A stretch of 64,000 nt of DNA from Luidia sarsii (taxonomy: Eukaryota > Echinodermata > Asteroidea > Paxillosida > Luidiidae): positions 4,780,956-4,844,955 of the forward strand of contig OX465121.1 in the NCBI GenBank assembly GCA_949987565.1. Direction: 5' to 3'. Below, one piece after another: positions 9,234 through 28,854 of this stretch. Made by a program: the position numbers and the translations under genes. The notes below the pieces were generated by a model. It worked only from the letters and a program-made list of their open reading frames with translations, was not told the origin of the DNA and made no database searches. Each line of letters opens with the position of its first letter. The stretch's first letter is position 1.

Positions 9234-12200
9234 ATGGCGAAGATGGCCGACTCCAAAGTCTTGCAAGTTGGCAGCGAATTCTCCTCCATTCAGGCGGTTT
9301 TGAGCGCCATGGAGCGCTTCGAGGCCGAGCAGAAGGTGTCTTACTGGAGGAGAGATTCCCGGACGTTGGCGGCGGCCCGTAAACGTGGCCAGGCCGTGCA
9401 AGAGAATGCGGAGATCCAGTACCAGTCCATCAAGTACGCGTGTATAAAAGGTGGCAAGCAGTACGTGTCCAAAAGCTCTGGTAAACGGCCAAATCAAAGG
9501 TATGCTAGTTCAACTTGCTACACTACTGAGTACTGTACTAACTACTAAGTACTGTCACTAGTTGGTACACTGGTTGGTACACTGAGTACTAGGTGTAACT
9601 CAACTGTAACTTAGCTTAGTTTAACTTTATAAAATTTAGTGGGCCTGACTTTCGATCCTAGCAGGACCTTTCTCAAAGGCAGAGTGGGTTAGGTCACTCT
9701 GCCTTTGAGTTTGAGAAAGGTCCTGCTAGGATCGAAACGTCAGGCCCACTTAATTTTATGATTTGCATTTTGGTAATTTTAGTCAGTAAGCAGTTTGCAA
9801 TATTTTTGTATATCACTTTAGTTTAACCATGGAGGAATAAGTAGAGATTTAACTTTGTTTAAAATTGTAATTTGTAGAGATAGTGCATGAACTATGAACA
9901 ATGGTCCTCTCCATTCTGTTGTCTATTTTTTTTTTAGCAGTTACAACTTATGTAATGTTTGACTTATGTAGTCCGAGTAACTTGGACCCTAATCCGAGTA
10001 ACTTGGACCCGACAAGTCACCCTTTTTTTTATCGAATTTTGGAATTTTGACATTTGGGTGACTGAAGGTCATCCGAATCGCCTGCTAGGATCGAAACGTC
10101 AGCCCCACTAAATTTTGAGGTATATATTTTTGGTTGAACCATTCAGTGGGGGGTTTCGTAGAAATCAGTGAAAATTCCCTTGGTGATTGGATGGCAAACG
10201 CAGTGCGCGCATGCGTACACAGCGCACCGCTAGCTGCATGCGGTCACTGCGTTGCCATCCATTCACTAATGATTTTAGATTTTTGTGTCTCTCTCTCTCT
10301 CTTTCAATTGTTGATCTTTTTTTGTTTGGCCATTTCTGATTGCAGTTCTTTCCGGGATGGATGTGAATCGTCTGTCCACTTCCGCGCATCTCGCGGTGGT
10401 GAGAAGCTAGTGGTAGTCAGCCTGAACTGCAAGCACAACCACCCATCCTCGGACGAGACGCACCAGCTGCTGCCCAAGTTTCGCCGTCTTAGCAAAGAGG
10501 AAAGCTCGGAGGTGGAACTGATCTTGGCGTCAAAGCCCAGCAACAAAGTGGTCCAGCAGCACGTGTACAGTACGTACGGAAAGAAGGTCACCTTGCGGGA
10601 CCTCAAGAACATCTCGGCCAAGATGAAAGGCTGCCCCCGGTCCCTTGAAGACATTCTGCAAGGGATCTGCGAACGTCAAGGTGGGAGATCATTCATTGAC
10701 GTTTGTACAATTTTTCATTTTTTTTTTTTTTTTTAGGCAAAATCACCCAAAACAAGGCTGAAAAGCCACTCAAGGTTAAGGACTAGAGAAAGAAGGAGAT
10801 AGAGAGGGACTCAGGAAGGCCAGGGATAAAAAAAAAAAGGGCAAGATCGTAGGCAGGGGGAAAGCAAGAACCAGGAAGGGAATTTCAGATCGAGGCAGAA
10901 CGAGGGGAAGAAGCTGTTCCGATACCTCTCCGTTGTGACCTATGGTTTGTGTATTTATTGTAATGTGAGATCTTTATCTTATATTAAAAGGTTGTAATGT
11001 ACATATAGGGCCTACATTGTCATCTCTGCGATAAAGGCATTCTCTGTCATTTCATCGTTCTTGAGATTGTATATTTCATCATTTGTCTCTCAATTCTTGT
11101 CTGCTTTTTTAGATACGATTGTTGAAGTCATAACAGACGATCCGGGCGCAGTGTGCGCCATATACTACCAGGATGCTGAGATGCAAAAGAAATTTGCCGA
11201 CTATCCAGAATTCCTGATGGCAGACGCCACCTATAAATTAAATGAACTGAGTATGCCGGTCTTCATACAGGTGGTGGTCGACGGGAACGGAGAGAGCGAG
11301 ATTGTGTCCGTGTTTGTCATCGTAAGCGAAGACCGCGACACAGTGAAGTGTCTCCTGGAGATATTTCAGAAGCACAACCCCGCATGGCGATGCACCCGGA
11401 CTGTCCTTGCGGACGCAGACATTGCGGAGCGTAGCGTGTACAAGGAGTTGATGCCAGACGCCGATCTGCAGCTTTGCGTTCTGAACGTGTTGAAGACCAT
11501 GAAGCGAGAAATACACTGCGAGAGGATGGGTATCCGCACTAAGGACAAGGCCCACTGCTTGGAGATAATCCAGGCGATGGCCTACTCCCAGACCGAGGCA
11601 GAGTACGCCGCCAACCTCCAGGAGCTCCGTGACACTGGGGTCCAGCCAGTCGTGGAGCACGTGGAGAAGTCGTGGCACGGCATTCGCAGCCAGTGGGTGG
11701 GCGGACTGCGCGAGTCGTGCTACTACAAGAGCAGCACGACCAGCCCCGTGGAGGGCGTCAACCAGAGGCTGAAGCGGGTGATCAACCGCTGCACCAATCT
11801 GCACGCCTTCTTCCGCGACCTGGAGGTGGTCGTCCAGAGCCTGCGTCAGGACCGCGACGGTCGCATCGCCAAAGTTCTGAACAAGCGCCCTCATTGCCGA
11901 TTCCCGAACTCATCGCCGGAGGCTAGATACGTCAAACTGCTGACGCCGCATGCGTACCAGAACATCTTGGTTCAAATGGCCCTGAGAGAGAAAGTCGATC
12001 TTCCAGCGGCAGTCAGTGGGAAATCTAGAATTCAGCTGCAGACGGCAAGTGGGACTGTTCAGGTGACCGAGAGCACGTGCACCTGTAAATTCGTGGTCTA
12101 CAACAGGCTTCCTTGCAGGCATATCTTTGCCGTCCGGGCCATGAAGGAGTTGGATCTGTTCACCGTTGACGAGGTGGCGGAACGCTGGAAGCTCGAGTTC

Positions 12201-12506
12201 TATGTTGATCACGGTTTGACAACTTCCCCTAAAGTGAGTGACGCTGGACCTGCCGCACCCAAGACCGTTGCCAGCGGACAGAACGTGCTGTCTAAATCGG
12301 AAAAGTACAAGAGTGCTTTCACAGTGGCTCAGCAGCTGGCCACAGTGGCCAGTCAAGAGTCAATGTTCCACTACCAGCAGCGCTTGGCAGTCCTGTCAGA
12401 TGTGCTGAAACTGTGGGAGGGAGGACATCAAGTCAGAGTGTCACGAATTGATTATAAGGGCCCAAAGCTGGAGAGTCACTTAAGCAAGAAGGCATGCCTG
12501 ACGTGA
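9234..12506 (+). CDS. ZSWIM3/ZSWIM1-like protein: FAR1-like N-terminus, MULE-transposase-like core, SWIM zinc finger
   Basis: Exons 9234-9499, 10346-10680 and 11113-12506 join in frame to 664 residues, close to human ZSWIM3 (about 700). The N-terminus (residues 1 to about 140) resembles a FAR1-type zinc-binding fold (CKHNHPSSDETHQLLP). The core matches the MULE transposase layout: D238 in MADATYKLN, D301 in VLADAD and E414 in TTSPVEGVNQ stand where the catalytic D-D-E residues fall, while the usual CxxH after the second D reads CVLN (C322, N325). A SWIM finger follows: C523-x-C525-x9-C535-x-H537. The C-terminus carries a helix (YQQRLAVLSDVLKLW) like that of ZSWIM3. The family's role is poorly known; a nuclear DNA- or protein-binding role is plausible. 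The start follows AGG and is preceded by CRE and CCAAT motifs. The symbol is left blank because ZSWIM1 and ZSWIM3 cannot be separated by eye. Confidence 0.85.
9625..9772. repeat. Hairpin element, family H1 (complete palindrome)
   Basis: In the first intron of the ZSWIM-like gene. Arm 1 runs TAAAATTTAGTGGGCCTGAC, TTTCGATCCTAGCAGGACC, TTTCTCAAAGGCAGAGTG. Arm 2 is the near-exact reverse complement ending TCAGGCCCACTTAATTTTA. The downstream TTAGTCAGTAAGCAGTTTGC tail is shared with other copies. Confidence 0.9.
10072..10125 (+). repeat. H1 hairpin half-copy
   Basis: GCCTGCTAGGATCGAAACGT then CAGCCCCACTAAATTTTGAGG: one arm only, in the same intron as the full copy. Confidence 0.75.
10186..10265. 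repeat. Short inverted repeat in intron
   Basis: GGATGGCAAACGCAGTG and CACTGCGTTGCCATCC form a near-perfect 17-bp stem around a GC-rich loop holding GCGCGCATGCGTA. It lies about 80 bp upstream of the exon 2 acceptor of the ZSWIM-like gene. Confidence 0.75.
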
Positions 12507-13720
12507 CCCTTTGTCCTCGTTTTAATTCAAGATTGCCAGCCACATCTCACTCGATACTTGTCGCACTCGACCCGTATCCAAAAAATGAGCGTCTAGCGTC
12601 AAATTGAAGTGGAATTTTGGCTGGCAACCTGTTTTTATTTGGCCAAGGCTTTTCACGCTTTGAGGAAGTTTTGGTGTACAGTCAATGCATTTTTGTACCC
12701 ATGAAATTTCACATGCATGCAGTTTGGACCTGTGATATGTTGGGGATGATACGCTTCTTGACAGTTTGGTTGAAAATACACAAATACATATGTATGTGCA
12801 GTACACTACACAGTCACATTTTTTTTCTATACAAATATGAGACATGATTGGTTAGTACACATATAAGGGGCTCCTGTGGAGTTTTGTTTAAGGTGGTGGT
12901 TTCTCAGTCAATGTATAGTCTCTTGCGGTCAATGATCAACAATAATTTCGGGGGTTTTTCTGTAATGGTAGGCTCCAATTCCATGTTGCATTTCACTGCA
13001 TTTGCATGTACTTGAACACTACAGTATATTTTGTACAAAAGTTATTTCAAATAGATCGGCATGTAATTCATCAAAAGTTGCCTTCAGTTTTGTTATTTGC
13101 AAAAACTGTTTACAAAAAGTAAATACATTGTACGTGTATGAAACAAATTCTGATGTTTCAAACCTAGCAGAACCTTTCTCAAAGGCAGAAAGCCTGATGT
13201 TTTGATCTTAGCAGGACTTTTCCATTTCCCTTCCCTTTGATCTCACCCTACCAGCTTGTTTCCCATCCGTGTCATATTCACTCTCTTCCCCCTTCCTTTG
13301 TGTACATGTATCTGTTTTGTCCTTGTCACTCTGCCTTTGAGAAAGGTCCTGCTAGGATCGAAACATCAGGCCCACTAAATTTTGAGATTTGCATTTTGGT
13401 AATTTTAGTCAGTAAGCAGTTTGCAACATTTTTGCTTATTGCTGAAACTGAGTTATGTACAGGCTAGGAGGATCTTTGGACATTACTTCCTGCACAATAT
13501 TTTATTTTATCATTTTATTTATTACATTTCCATTTTTTTCTGAGCAAATAATTATTTCATGCCCATACATACATATCACATTTTGTAACAAATGCATTGT
13601 GTATCACATCCCTTTGTAAGATCCTATAATGGTACATTATGCACTTTGATCAGATCTATAGATAAATACCGTTTTTTTTCTGCTATCAACTGATGCTGGA
13701 TAAATAAACAGAACTTTGCT
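12507..13720 (+). other. 3' flank and probable 3' UTR of the ZSWIM-like gene
   Basis: No frame resembles a protein. AATAAA occurs at about 13704 (GGATAAATAAACAG) and could be the polyadenylation signal. An H1 repeat copy occupies about 13150-13440: arms at 13150-13225 and 13325-13440, with a pyrimidine-rich centre complementary to the tail at 6085-6175. Confidence 0.45.
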
Positions 13721-13919
13721 TTCAAACAAAGATTGTATAGTGTTCCTTCCCTCCAAATAGTTTGAGTTGTGGGCCACGAATAAAAACCTGCATTTGCAAA
13801 GGAATCCTAAGATTTAAAAACAAGAAGTCGCCGGGAAATGTAAACTGTATCACAGAATACTTTTATATGTATTTGTGGACTTTGTGCATAATTATATCTT
13901 CCATTCTCTATTTATCATT

Positions 13920-14060
13920 TTGCTGGCACCGACATTTTTCTTGCAAAGGCCATTTTGCCGTTCCCTAATAGTAATACTCTGATTGGCCAGTTTCCATTAG
14001 GTCTTTGCAGTTAGGGCGCCCTCCCTGTCTTGGACGAGGGCCGTTTTTGAAATGAAGGTT
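13920..14060. repeat. CCAAT-bearing dispersed repeat (family P1)
   Basis: TGGCACCGACATTTTTCTTG, CAAAGGCCATTTTGCC and ACTCTGATTGGCCAGTTTCC match 9030-9115 upstream of the ZSWIM-like gene almost segment for segment. Here it lies 1.4 kb upstream of the KDM1B start. Confidence 0.7.
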
Positions 14061-14254
14061 TAGGTCGTGGTTTGTGTCCGTATTTGGGCTAGTCTCTTTT
14101 CAAGCGTGAATTGCCGGATAGTAGCTGTACATAGTAGCCGTGCCCGAATTGGCTTCGAATTGTACACTGGTCAATTGTACACAACTGCAGTCGTTGGATC
14201 TGGAAAGTGCGGCCGGCAGTGAAGCGTGCTCTGATAAAAACAAGGTGGGATGTC

Positions 14255-14492
14255 GAACCCTTGGGCCCTTTTCCAAAACCCGGCATAGGCTCTGGCTCCG
14301 GCTTTATCTCGATTTCTTTCATGCGTGAAAACGGGAAATCTTTGGTTCATTTTTTTAAAATATCAAACTGCGTTTTGAATCAAGAATCCAAATTATTCAA
14401 CCTCAAAAGAACTCCAACCTGTGTTTTCAGCTTTTGTATGGAGCTTCGGAGCCGAAGCCTAAGCCAGGTTTTGGAAAAAAAGGGTCATGGCT
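14255..14492. repeat. MITE-like element, family M2
   Basis: Ends are inverted: CCTTTTCCAAAACCCGGC at the left, with GAAGCCTAAGCCAGGTTTTG at the right. The interior has AACTCCAACCTGTGTTTTCAG. Related copies are at 27330-27605, 33323-33565 and, as a fragment, 56085-56165. Confidence 0.85.
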
Positions 14493-14504
14493 GAACTGAA
14501 TTGT

Positions 14505-15438
14505 CCCCCCCCCCCTGCGGAATTGGAACGGCCACAATTGCAATGTCAAAGGTCACCATGGCTCCAGTGCAGATGCTACGCTCGAGGCGGTGTGCGGCAC
14601 ATTCTTTGTAGAGAGCTTCGTCGGATTCGGTGAGAAATTCCCCCCTTTTCCTCTGCCTGCCCCGGGTTCAAAACGTGAGTTTGTGCGAATTTTGTGGAAG
14701 CACGCTCGTGCCGAGTACCGAGTGAGTGCGGAAGTTAACCGCTGAATTGAAGACATGTTTGTCAATTCTTATGTTTTGCCATTGAAATGTTGACGTGCAA
14801 ACAAAATGGCCATGCACTCAACGCTGTGCAGTGGCAGTACGGTAATCCTTACTCATGCGACCCCAATCCTGGTGCATGGAGTATCCTATTCGTATATCAC
14901 CTAAAAATTGAACATCATCTCAATAATTTTCGATGAGCATGACGTACTTTATGAGTTAATGGAAAGTTTTGTGAGTGAAAACTGGGAAGCATTTTATTTT
15001 TAGTATTTTTTTTTACTTTCTTTAGACATTTTTTTTAAATTTTAGTTTTACCAAGTTTTACTATTTTTTTCAAGTATTTGTTTTGTTTACCATTTATGTA
15101 GGCCCTAAAGCCAGTGTAATTGCGGTAACTGTAACCCTCCGGAGAGTCGGACCTGACAGAGGATGAGGGTTACGGTTACCTCAACTACATAAATGGTAAA
15201 CAAAACAAGTACTAGAAAAAAATAGGCCTATGGTAGGTAATAGGTATGCCTATTTCAGACCAGTCCTGTACTGTAGCTTAATTACACAGTACAGAGATGT
15301 TTCTACATTAGTTACATATTACAGGAAAGGTGATTAACAAATGTGCATGTGACTAACTAAGAATGGCCCTGCAGTGTAATGGACCTTAGGACTTTTTTTC
15401 GGGGGGTGGGTTTTTCTCGCCGGCAGCCAGCGTCAGTG
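14505..15438. other. KDM1B upstream region
   Basis: No coding exon recognised. It includes a foldback element (15073-15211). A pyrimidine stretch ending in GCCGGCAG just before the chosen KDM1B ATG looks like a splice acceptor for a 5' leader exon that I could not place. Confidence 0.4.
15073..15211. repeat. Foldback element
   Basis: Left arm AAGTATTTGTTTTGTTTACC, ATTTATGTAG and GTAACTGTAACCCTC pairs with right arm GAGGGTTACGGTTACC, CTACATAAAT and GGTAAACAAAACAAGTACT. Only about 20 bp of loop remains. Confidence 0.9.
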
Positions 15439-24454
<9,016 letters not shown>

Positions 24455-25930
24455 GGCCAGTCTACCGTGACATGGACACCTGTAAACTCCCTCACCACCC
24501 TCCCCCCTCCCCTCTCTATGGACCAGTCCCAAGAGGCAACGGTAACTCATTTCCCCCGACTCTAAACCCACTTTGCATCGGGGCCACATTCCTGTGCCCA
24601 TGACCTCCACACAGGGTGGGTTTTGATTATGCCATTTTCCAAAAAAAAATTTCCCTAAACAATTGCCAATTTGCCCCACGGCTGATTCCACTAATCTCAT
24701 TGTCACTAGCATAGCTGGAAATTAGGAATACTTCAACTAAAAAAAGAGGAATCACAGAGCAAACATAGGAACACATGTGTATTCCAAGCCAAAAATCGGA
24801 ATCTGTTGTCAAGAGCTTGTAAAATGTGATAAATTTCGACCCAAAAAGAGGAATGATTCCTCCAAAATAGGAATGGTTGGCAGCTATGTACTTGCGTTAG
24901 TTGCATTCCAATCACATGACAACTAGCAATGCGCAGAGACTGTACGCCCCACTACAACATACTAAGGTGCTGTTGCGTGATTGAACGTTTCTTCAAATGG
25001 TTCTGGCCCATGTGTCAGCAAAAAGTGTGTGGTTGGTCGCTTTGCAAGTGCACACTGCATGTTGTCCCTGCAAACTCCGTCTGAGAATGGTTCTGAGAAG
25101 CGGGAATTTCCGTTGCCAATTTGAATTGAAATATTAACGACTCTCGGGTGAGTTAGAGAGCTTTATAATCTCAGAATAACCCAGTAACGGTTTGTTGCTT
25201 GCTGCCCTTGTAAGCATCCTTTGATATCTCGGACGAAAAAAATGTGCGTCGGTCAAGTTGACCCGAGGTTGTAAATAATCTTGTTTGTAAAGGATTACGA
25301 CTTGTACATTTGTTTTCCTGATCTTCATTTTTGTTTTCTTGGTTTTCGACTTTTGGTTTTTATTTGTCCCCCTCCCTCAACATGAATTTTTCCTCAGTTA
25401 GATGTATTGCAGTTACTTTTAGGGAGGCAAATAATTAAAGCTTCCCAATTTGAAATGTCGACAGATACCAGTCGAAAGTAACTTGGTGTCTGTGACGGGA
25501 CCCAGTTACTTAAGACTTTGAATGAAATGCTATGAAGCTGCATCAGCGTTTATATTGTTTGGTGTTGTATACTTGCTCGTCAGTACTAGCAGCCTGTACG
25601 CCTCAGTGCGACATGCCAATTCATGCGTGTTATCGTGTACATAAGTTTTGATAGGGGAGTTGGTAGAATTTGTCTTGTATGGAGCGCCACGCGAAACAAC
25701 ATAGTGGTGTTTCCTTTTTTTTCTTTTTTCATTTCTCTAAACTTCAGGGTGAATACACATTTATTTACATGCACTGCTCATTGCCTGCATGTGATTTTTA
25801 AATTTCACTTATCATACAGGCAGCGTCTCGCAGTGGTGAAAAAAATATCAAGTATGCAGTCCTTTAAATGCCCTAACTTGAGGCCAGTAATAAAATCTAC
25901 CAAAATAAAATAAAATGCCCTTTTTTTTTT
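24455..25930 (+). other. Probable KDM1B 3' UTR
   Basis: No protein-like frame. AATAAA-type signals cluster at about 25888-25912 (GCCAGTAATAAAATC, CAAAATAAAATAAAATG), a natural end for the KDM1B transcript. Confidence 0.45.
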
Positions 25931-26569
25931 CTAGGCGGCTGCAAATCAGTCTTGATATTTTGGGCTGAAAATGAATTGTTTACTTTCGGAAATGTGGATT
26001 GTTTCGGTGGCCTTGAGCTCTTTTGATGTGAGAAACGGTCTCCGTTTTGACGCCACGATGTCGTCACACCCTGCCCCCTTTTCCCTCGACCATTTTGTCG
26101 GCATTTGTGCAGGAATCGGCGGCCATTTGCCGTGTGTACATAATTTTCTGATCTTAGAATATTTATTATATCTTTGTTTTAGTTGGACGTGCAGATTACT
26201 CGTTTTTTTTGTTAATTTGTTTGTTTGGCCAAGTAAAAGAAATTATTAGTTTCTCATCTCCGTCCCCATCTTTTAATATTTTTTTTAGAAGGTGATAAAA
26301 AGATTGATTTTTGCTGTTTCCAGACGTTGAACCTCTCACATGCATAACTGTAATTAGACTACCCGTCTTTAGGGGAAAAACTTGTTTTGGAAAAGAAATT
26401 TTAAAAAAGTGCCTACATTCTCCTTTATTCCCAAAAAGGTTAGGATGAGAAACTAAGTATTTTTTTACTTGGCCTGAAATTCTTTAATTTTGTTTTCTTT
26501 GTGTCTTTGAATGCACCTAATGACGGCAAACTGCTTTTGAGTTAATGATTTAAACTGCCAGGCAGCTCT
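25931..26569. other. Intergenic, no gene seen
   Basis: A/T-rich sequence without recognisable exons, repeats or strong motifs. Confidence 0.4.
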
Positions 26570-26825
26570 CACCAACTACGGCCGGTTTCACAGACCTGCT
26601 TAAGCGTAAACAAAAAAGCACAAGATAATGGTTCACATGATTACTCTTGCCGACCCAAACTTCACTTTTTGTTTCATGCCACGTAAAGAGGAGTGGAATT
26701 ACAAGTCAAAAGCAATCAACATCACGTCACAATGTGGTTTGTAATCCTGTCTACACAAGGAAGACCTTTTCCTGCTTAGCAGATTTTAATGCTTAAGCGG
26801 CTGTATTACATTGGGCCCTGTACCG
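26570..26825. repeat. MITE-like element, family M3 (copy 2)
   Basis: GGTTTCACAGACCTGCTTAAG at the left and CTTAAGCGGCTGTATTACAT at the right are partial inverted ends; TTTCCTGCTTAGCAGATTTT is common with 22796-23038. Confidence 0.75.
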
Positions 26826-26887
26826 GTACATCATGTCATATCTATGATGCGGCGCCAGTGCCCGACACTATACAATATTCAAATCCA

Positions 26888-27065
26888 CCACACGACCTCG
26901 ACCAGCTCGGTGGTCAAGTAGGTTAAGAAGCCTGCACTAGAAAGCAGTAGTCGAGGGTTCGAATCCCGGCCGAGCTGCCTGTATTTTTGGTTCAGAGGGC
27001 AATCGGGCAAAGCACTGAGCACTCGGTGCTGATTACGTCGAGGACAAACCACCATTGAATGCCAA
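26888..27065 (+). repeat. tRNA-Ser-like SINE head with S2 body
   Basis: CAGCTCGG at the 5' side pairs perfectly with CCGAGCTG at the 3' side. Between them are GGTGGTCAAGTAGGTTAAG (D-arm region), a CTGC/GCAG stem around ACTAGAAA (as in Ser-AGA tRNAs) and a T-arm with GGTTCGAATCC. The variable arm is too short for a serine tRNA and the anticodon loop has 8 bases, so it is a tRNA-derived repeat or pseudogene. The S2 body GGGCAAAGCACTGAGCACTC follows. Confidence 0.7.
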
Positions 27066-27329
27066 GCACGACACTCTCTCCCTTACGCCTGTACAGAGAG
27101 AAATTTGAGATATTCTTACTGCCGTTACTCCTTTTTTTTTCGTATTTTGGCAATTGTACAAAACTATGTAAAAAAAAAGTTAAGATACCGCGTAATGAAA
27201 ACTTAACTCGGCGGTTAATTTGCAATGTTCTGCACTGTAACTCGTTCAGAAATAGGCTGATGTACATGCACATGTGCGATAGTGATGTTTTCTAAACGCC
27301 TTCATTTTTGGGTAATTCGAGAGGCGAGG

Positions 27330-27605
27330 AATCTGGGTTCCTTTTCCAAAACCCGGCTTAGGCTCAGGCTCCGGCTTTGTCTCCATTTCGTTCGTCCATT
27401 TTTTGTTTAAGTACTAGGCATGGAAATGGGAGGCCTTTGGCTTAGAGTTTTGAATGTTCTATTGTGCTTTATAAAAGAAATTAATCCAAAGCTTTAACTC
27501 CAACGAAGAACTTCAACCTGTGTTCTCATGCTTTTTGATGAGCAGAGACGAAGCCGGAGGCCGAAGCCTAAGCTAAGCCTAAGTTGGGTTTTGTAGAAGG
27601 GCCAT
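27330..27605. repeat. MITE-like element, family M2 (copy 2)
   Basis: CCTTTTCCAAAACCCGGCTT, AGGCTCAGGCTCCGGC ... GAAGCCTAAGCTAAGCC, TAAGTTGGGTTTTGTAGAAG: inverted ends about 270 bp apart. Confidence 0.85.
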
Positions 27606-28134
27606 GACAACGAGAGAAATTCTTGGTTCACAAACTCCTTTTCTTGCATTGCCTTATTTGCATGTTGCCATGGTTCCGTCGTCCTACTGCGGAGCTGCGT
27701 GGTTTGATCAGCAGGAACAGGGTTACCGGGACCAAGGTGCGTGCGTAACGCGCTCGCGGTTGGTACCCGGCAGTTTTCTTGTACTAGTAGCATACGGGCG
27801 TTTAAATTTTCACGAAGTTCACCAATGGCCAAGTAGGGGACAAATTGGGGCTGGGTGCACTATTTCTATGCTCGGTGTGTCTGTTTGTTCGTTTGGGGTG
27901 TTTGGTTGGTTGGTTTGTTGGTTGGTTGGTTGGATGGATGGTTTTGCCGGGAATTTTATTGACACCAATCCACTTAGTTGATCATTTTGAATTCATGAAA
28001 GTACTCTGATAAAATAAAATGTGTTTTTTTCTTAATGATTGCTGTCACCCAATTTCTGTTCATTCTTGTTTTGTCTACAATAGTAATGAGGACTTGCATT
28101 CGAGTAATACAGTACTATAATGGCAGGTTATAGT

Positions 28135-28270
28135 TACCTGGCAACGGCATTCTATACTTCCGTTTCCTTAGTCTGATTGGCCAATTGTCATTACGTCATT
28201 ATTTACAATACATATTCATGTTTGCTCTATACTCTGACGTTGGCCAATCAGAGTACAGTGTTCATGAATA
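28135..28270. repeat. Inverted CCAAT/CRE-like element (family P1)
   Basis: AGTCTGATTGGCCAATTGTC and TTACGTCA on one side face TGACGTTGGCCAATCAGAGTA on the other, an inverted pair around ACAATACATATTCATG. Confidence 0.7.
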
Positions 28271-28854
28271 TGCATAGCATCAGCAGGAACGACCTCCAGG
28301 AAGAATGCTGGTGAATAGTTGTGTTATTCGATTTGTTGCTTCCCTGGTTAGACCCTTCGATATGCTGACCTGTGGACTCGAACTTCGAACTTTGACCTAG
28401 CCAGACTTGTGATTTGACCGAAAAAGAGACTCGTCTCCATTTGTCCACAACTTTTTTGAAGTATTTAAAAAATTTAATTTCAACATAAATTAAAGGCAAC
28501 AGAAACAAATGAAAATTGTTACTAAATTAAGGCAAAATAATAATAAGTACAAGGAATAACAGAAATGAAGGCTGACTGTACGTAAAAATGTTCAAGCTTC
28601 TGCATTTTAAACAGATTTTTTTTCTTAGAAAAATGTACTCAAAGCGATCAACTGCTTCGTGACTGCAATGGCCAGAAAGGAAATATGAAGGCCGGACATT
28701 GCGATCTTAGCAGAACCTGTTTCTGGTAGGATTATTTCCAATGTCATCTGACCTTTGGGGAAGGTCACCCCCAGGCTTGATTCGCGATCAAAGCGCTTTC
28801 CTGATTGGCTGGCATGACCGCAGGGATGTGTGGGTTGGAGGGAGGGCTGGCCAA

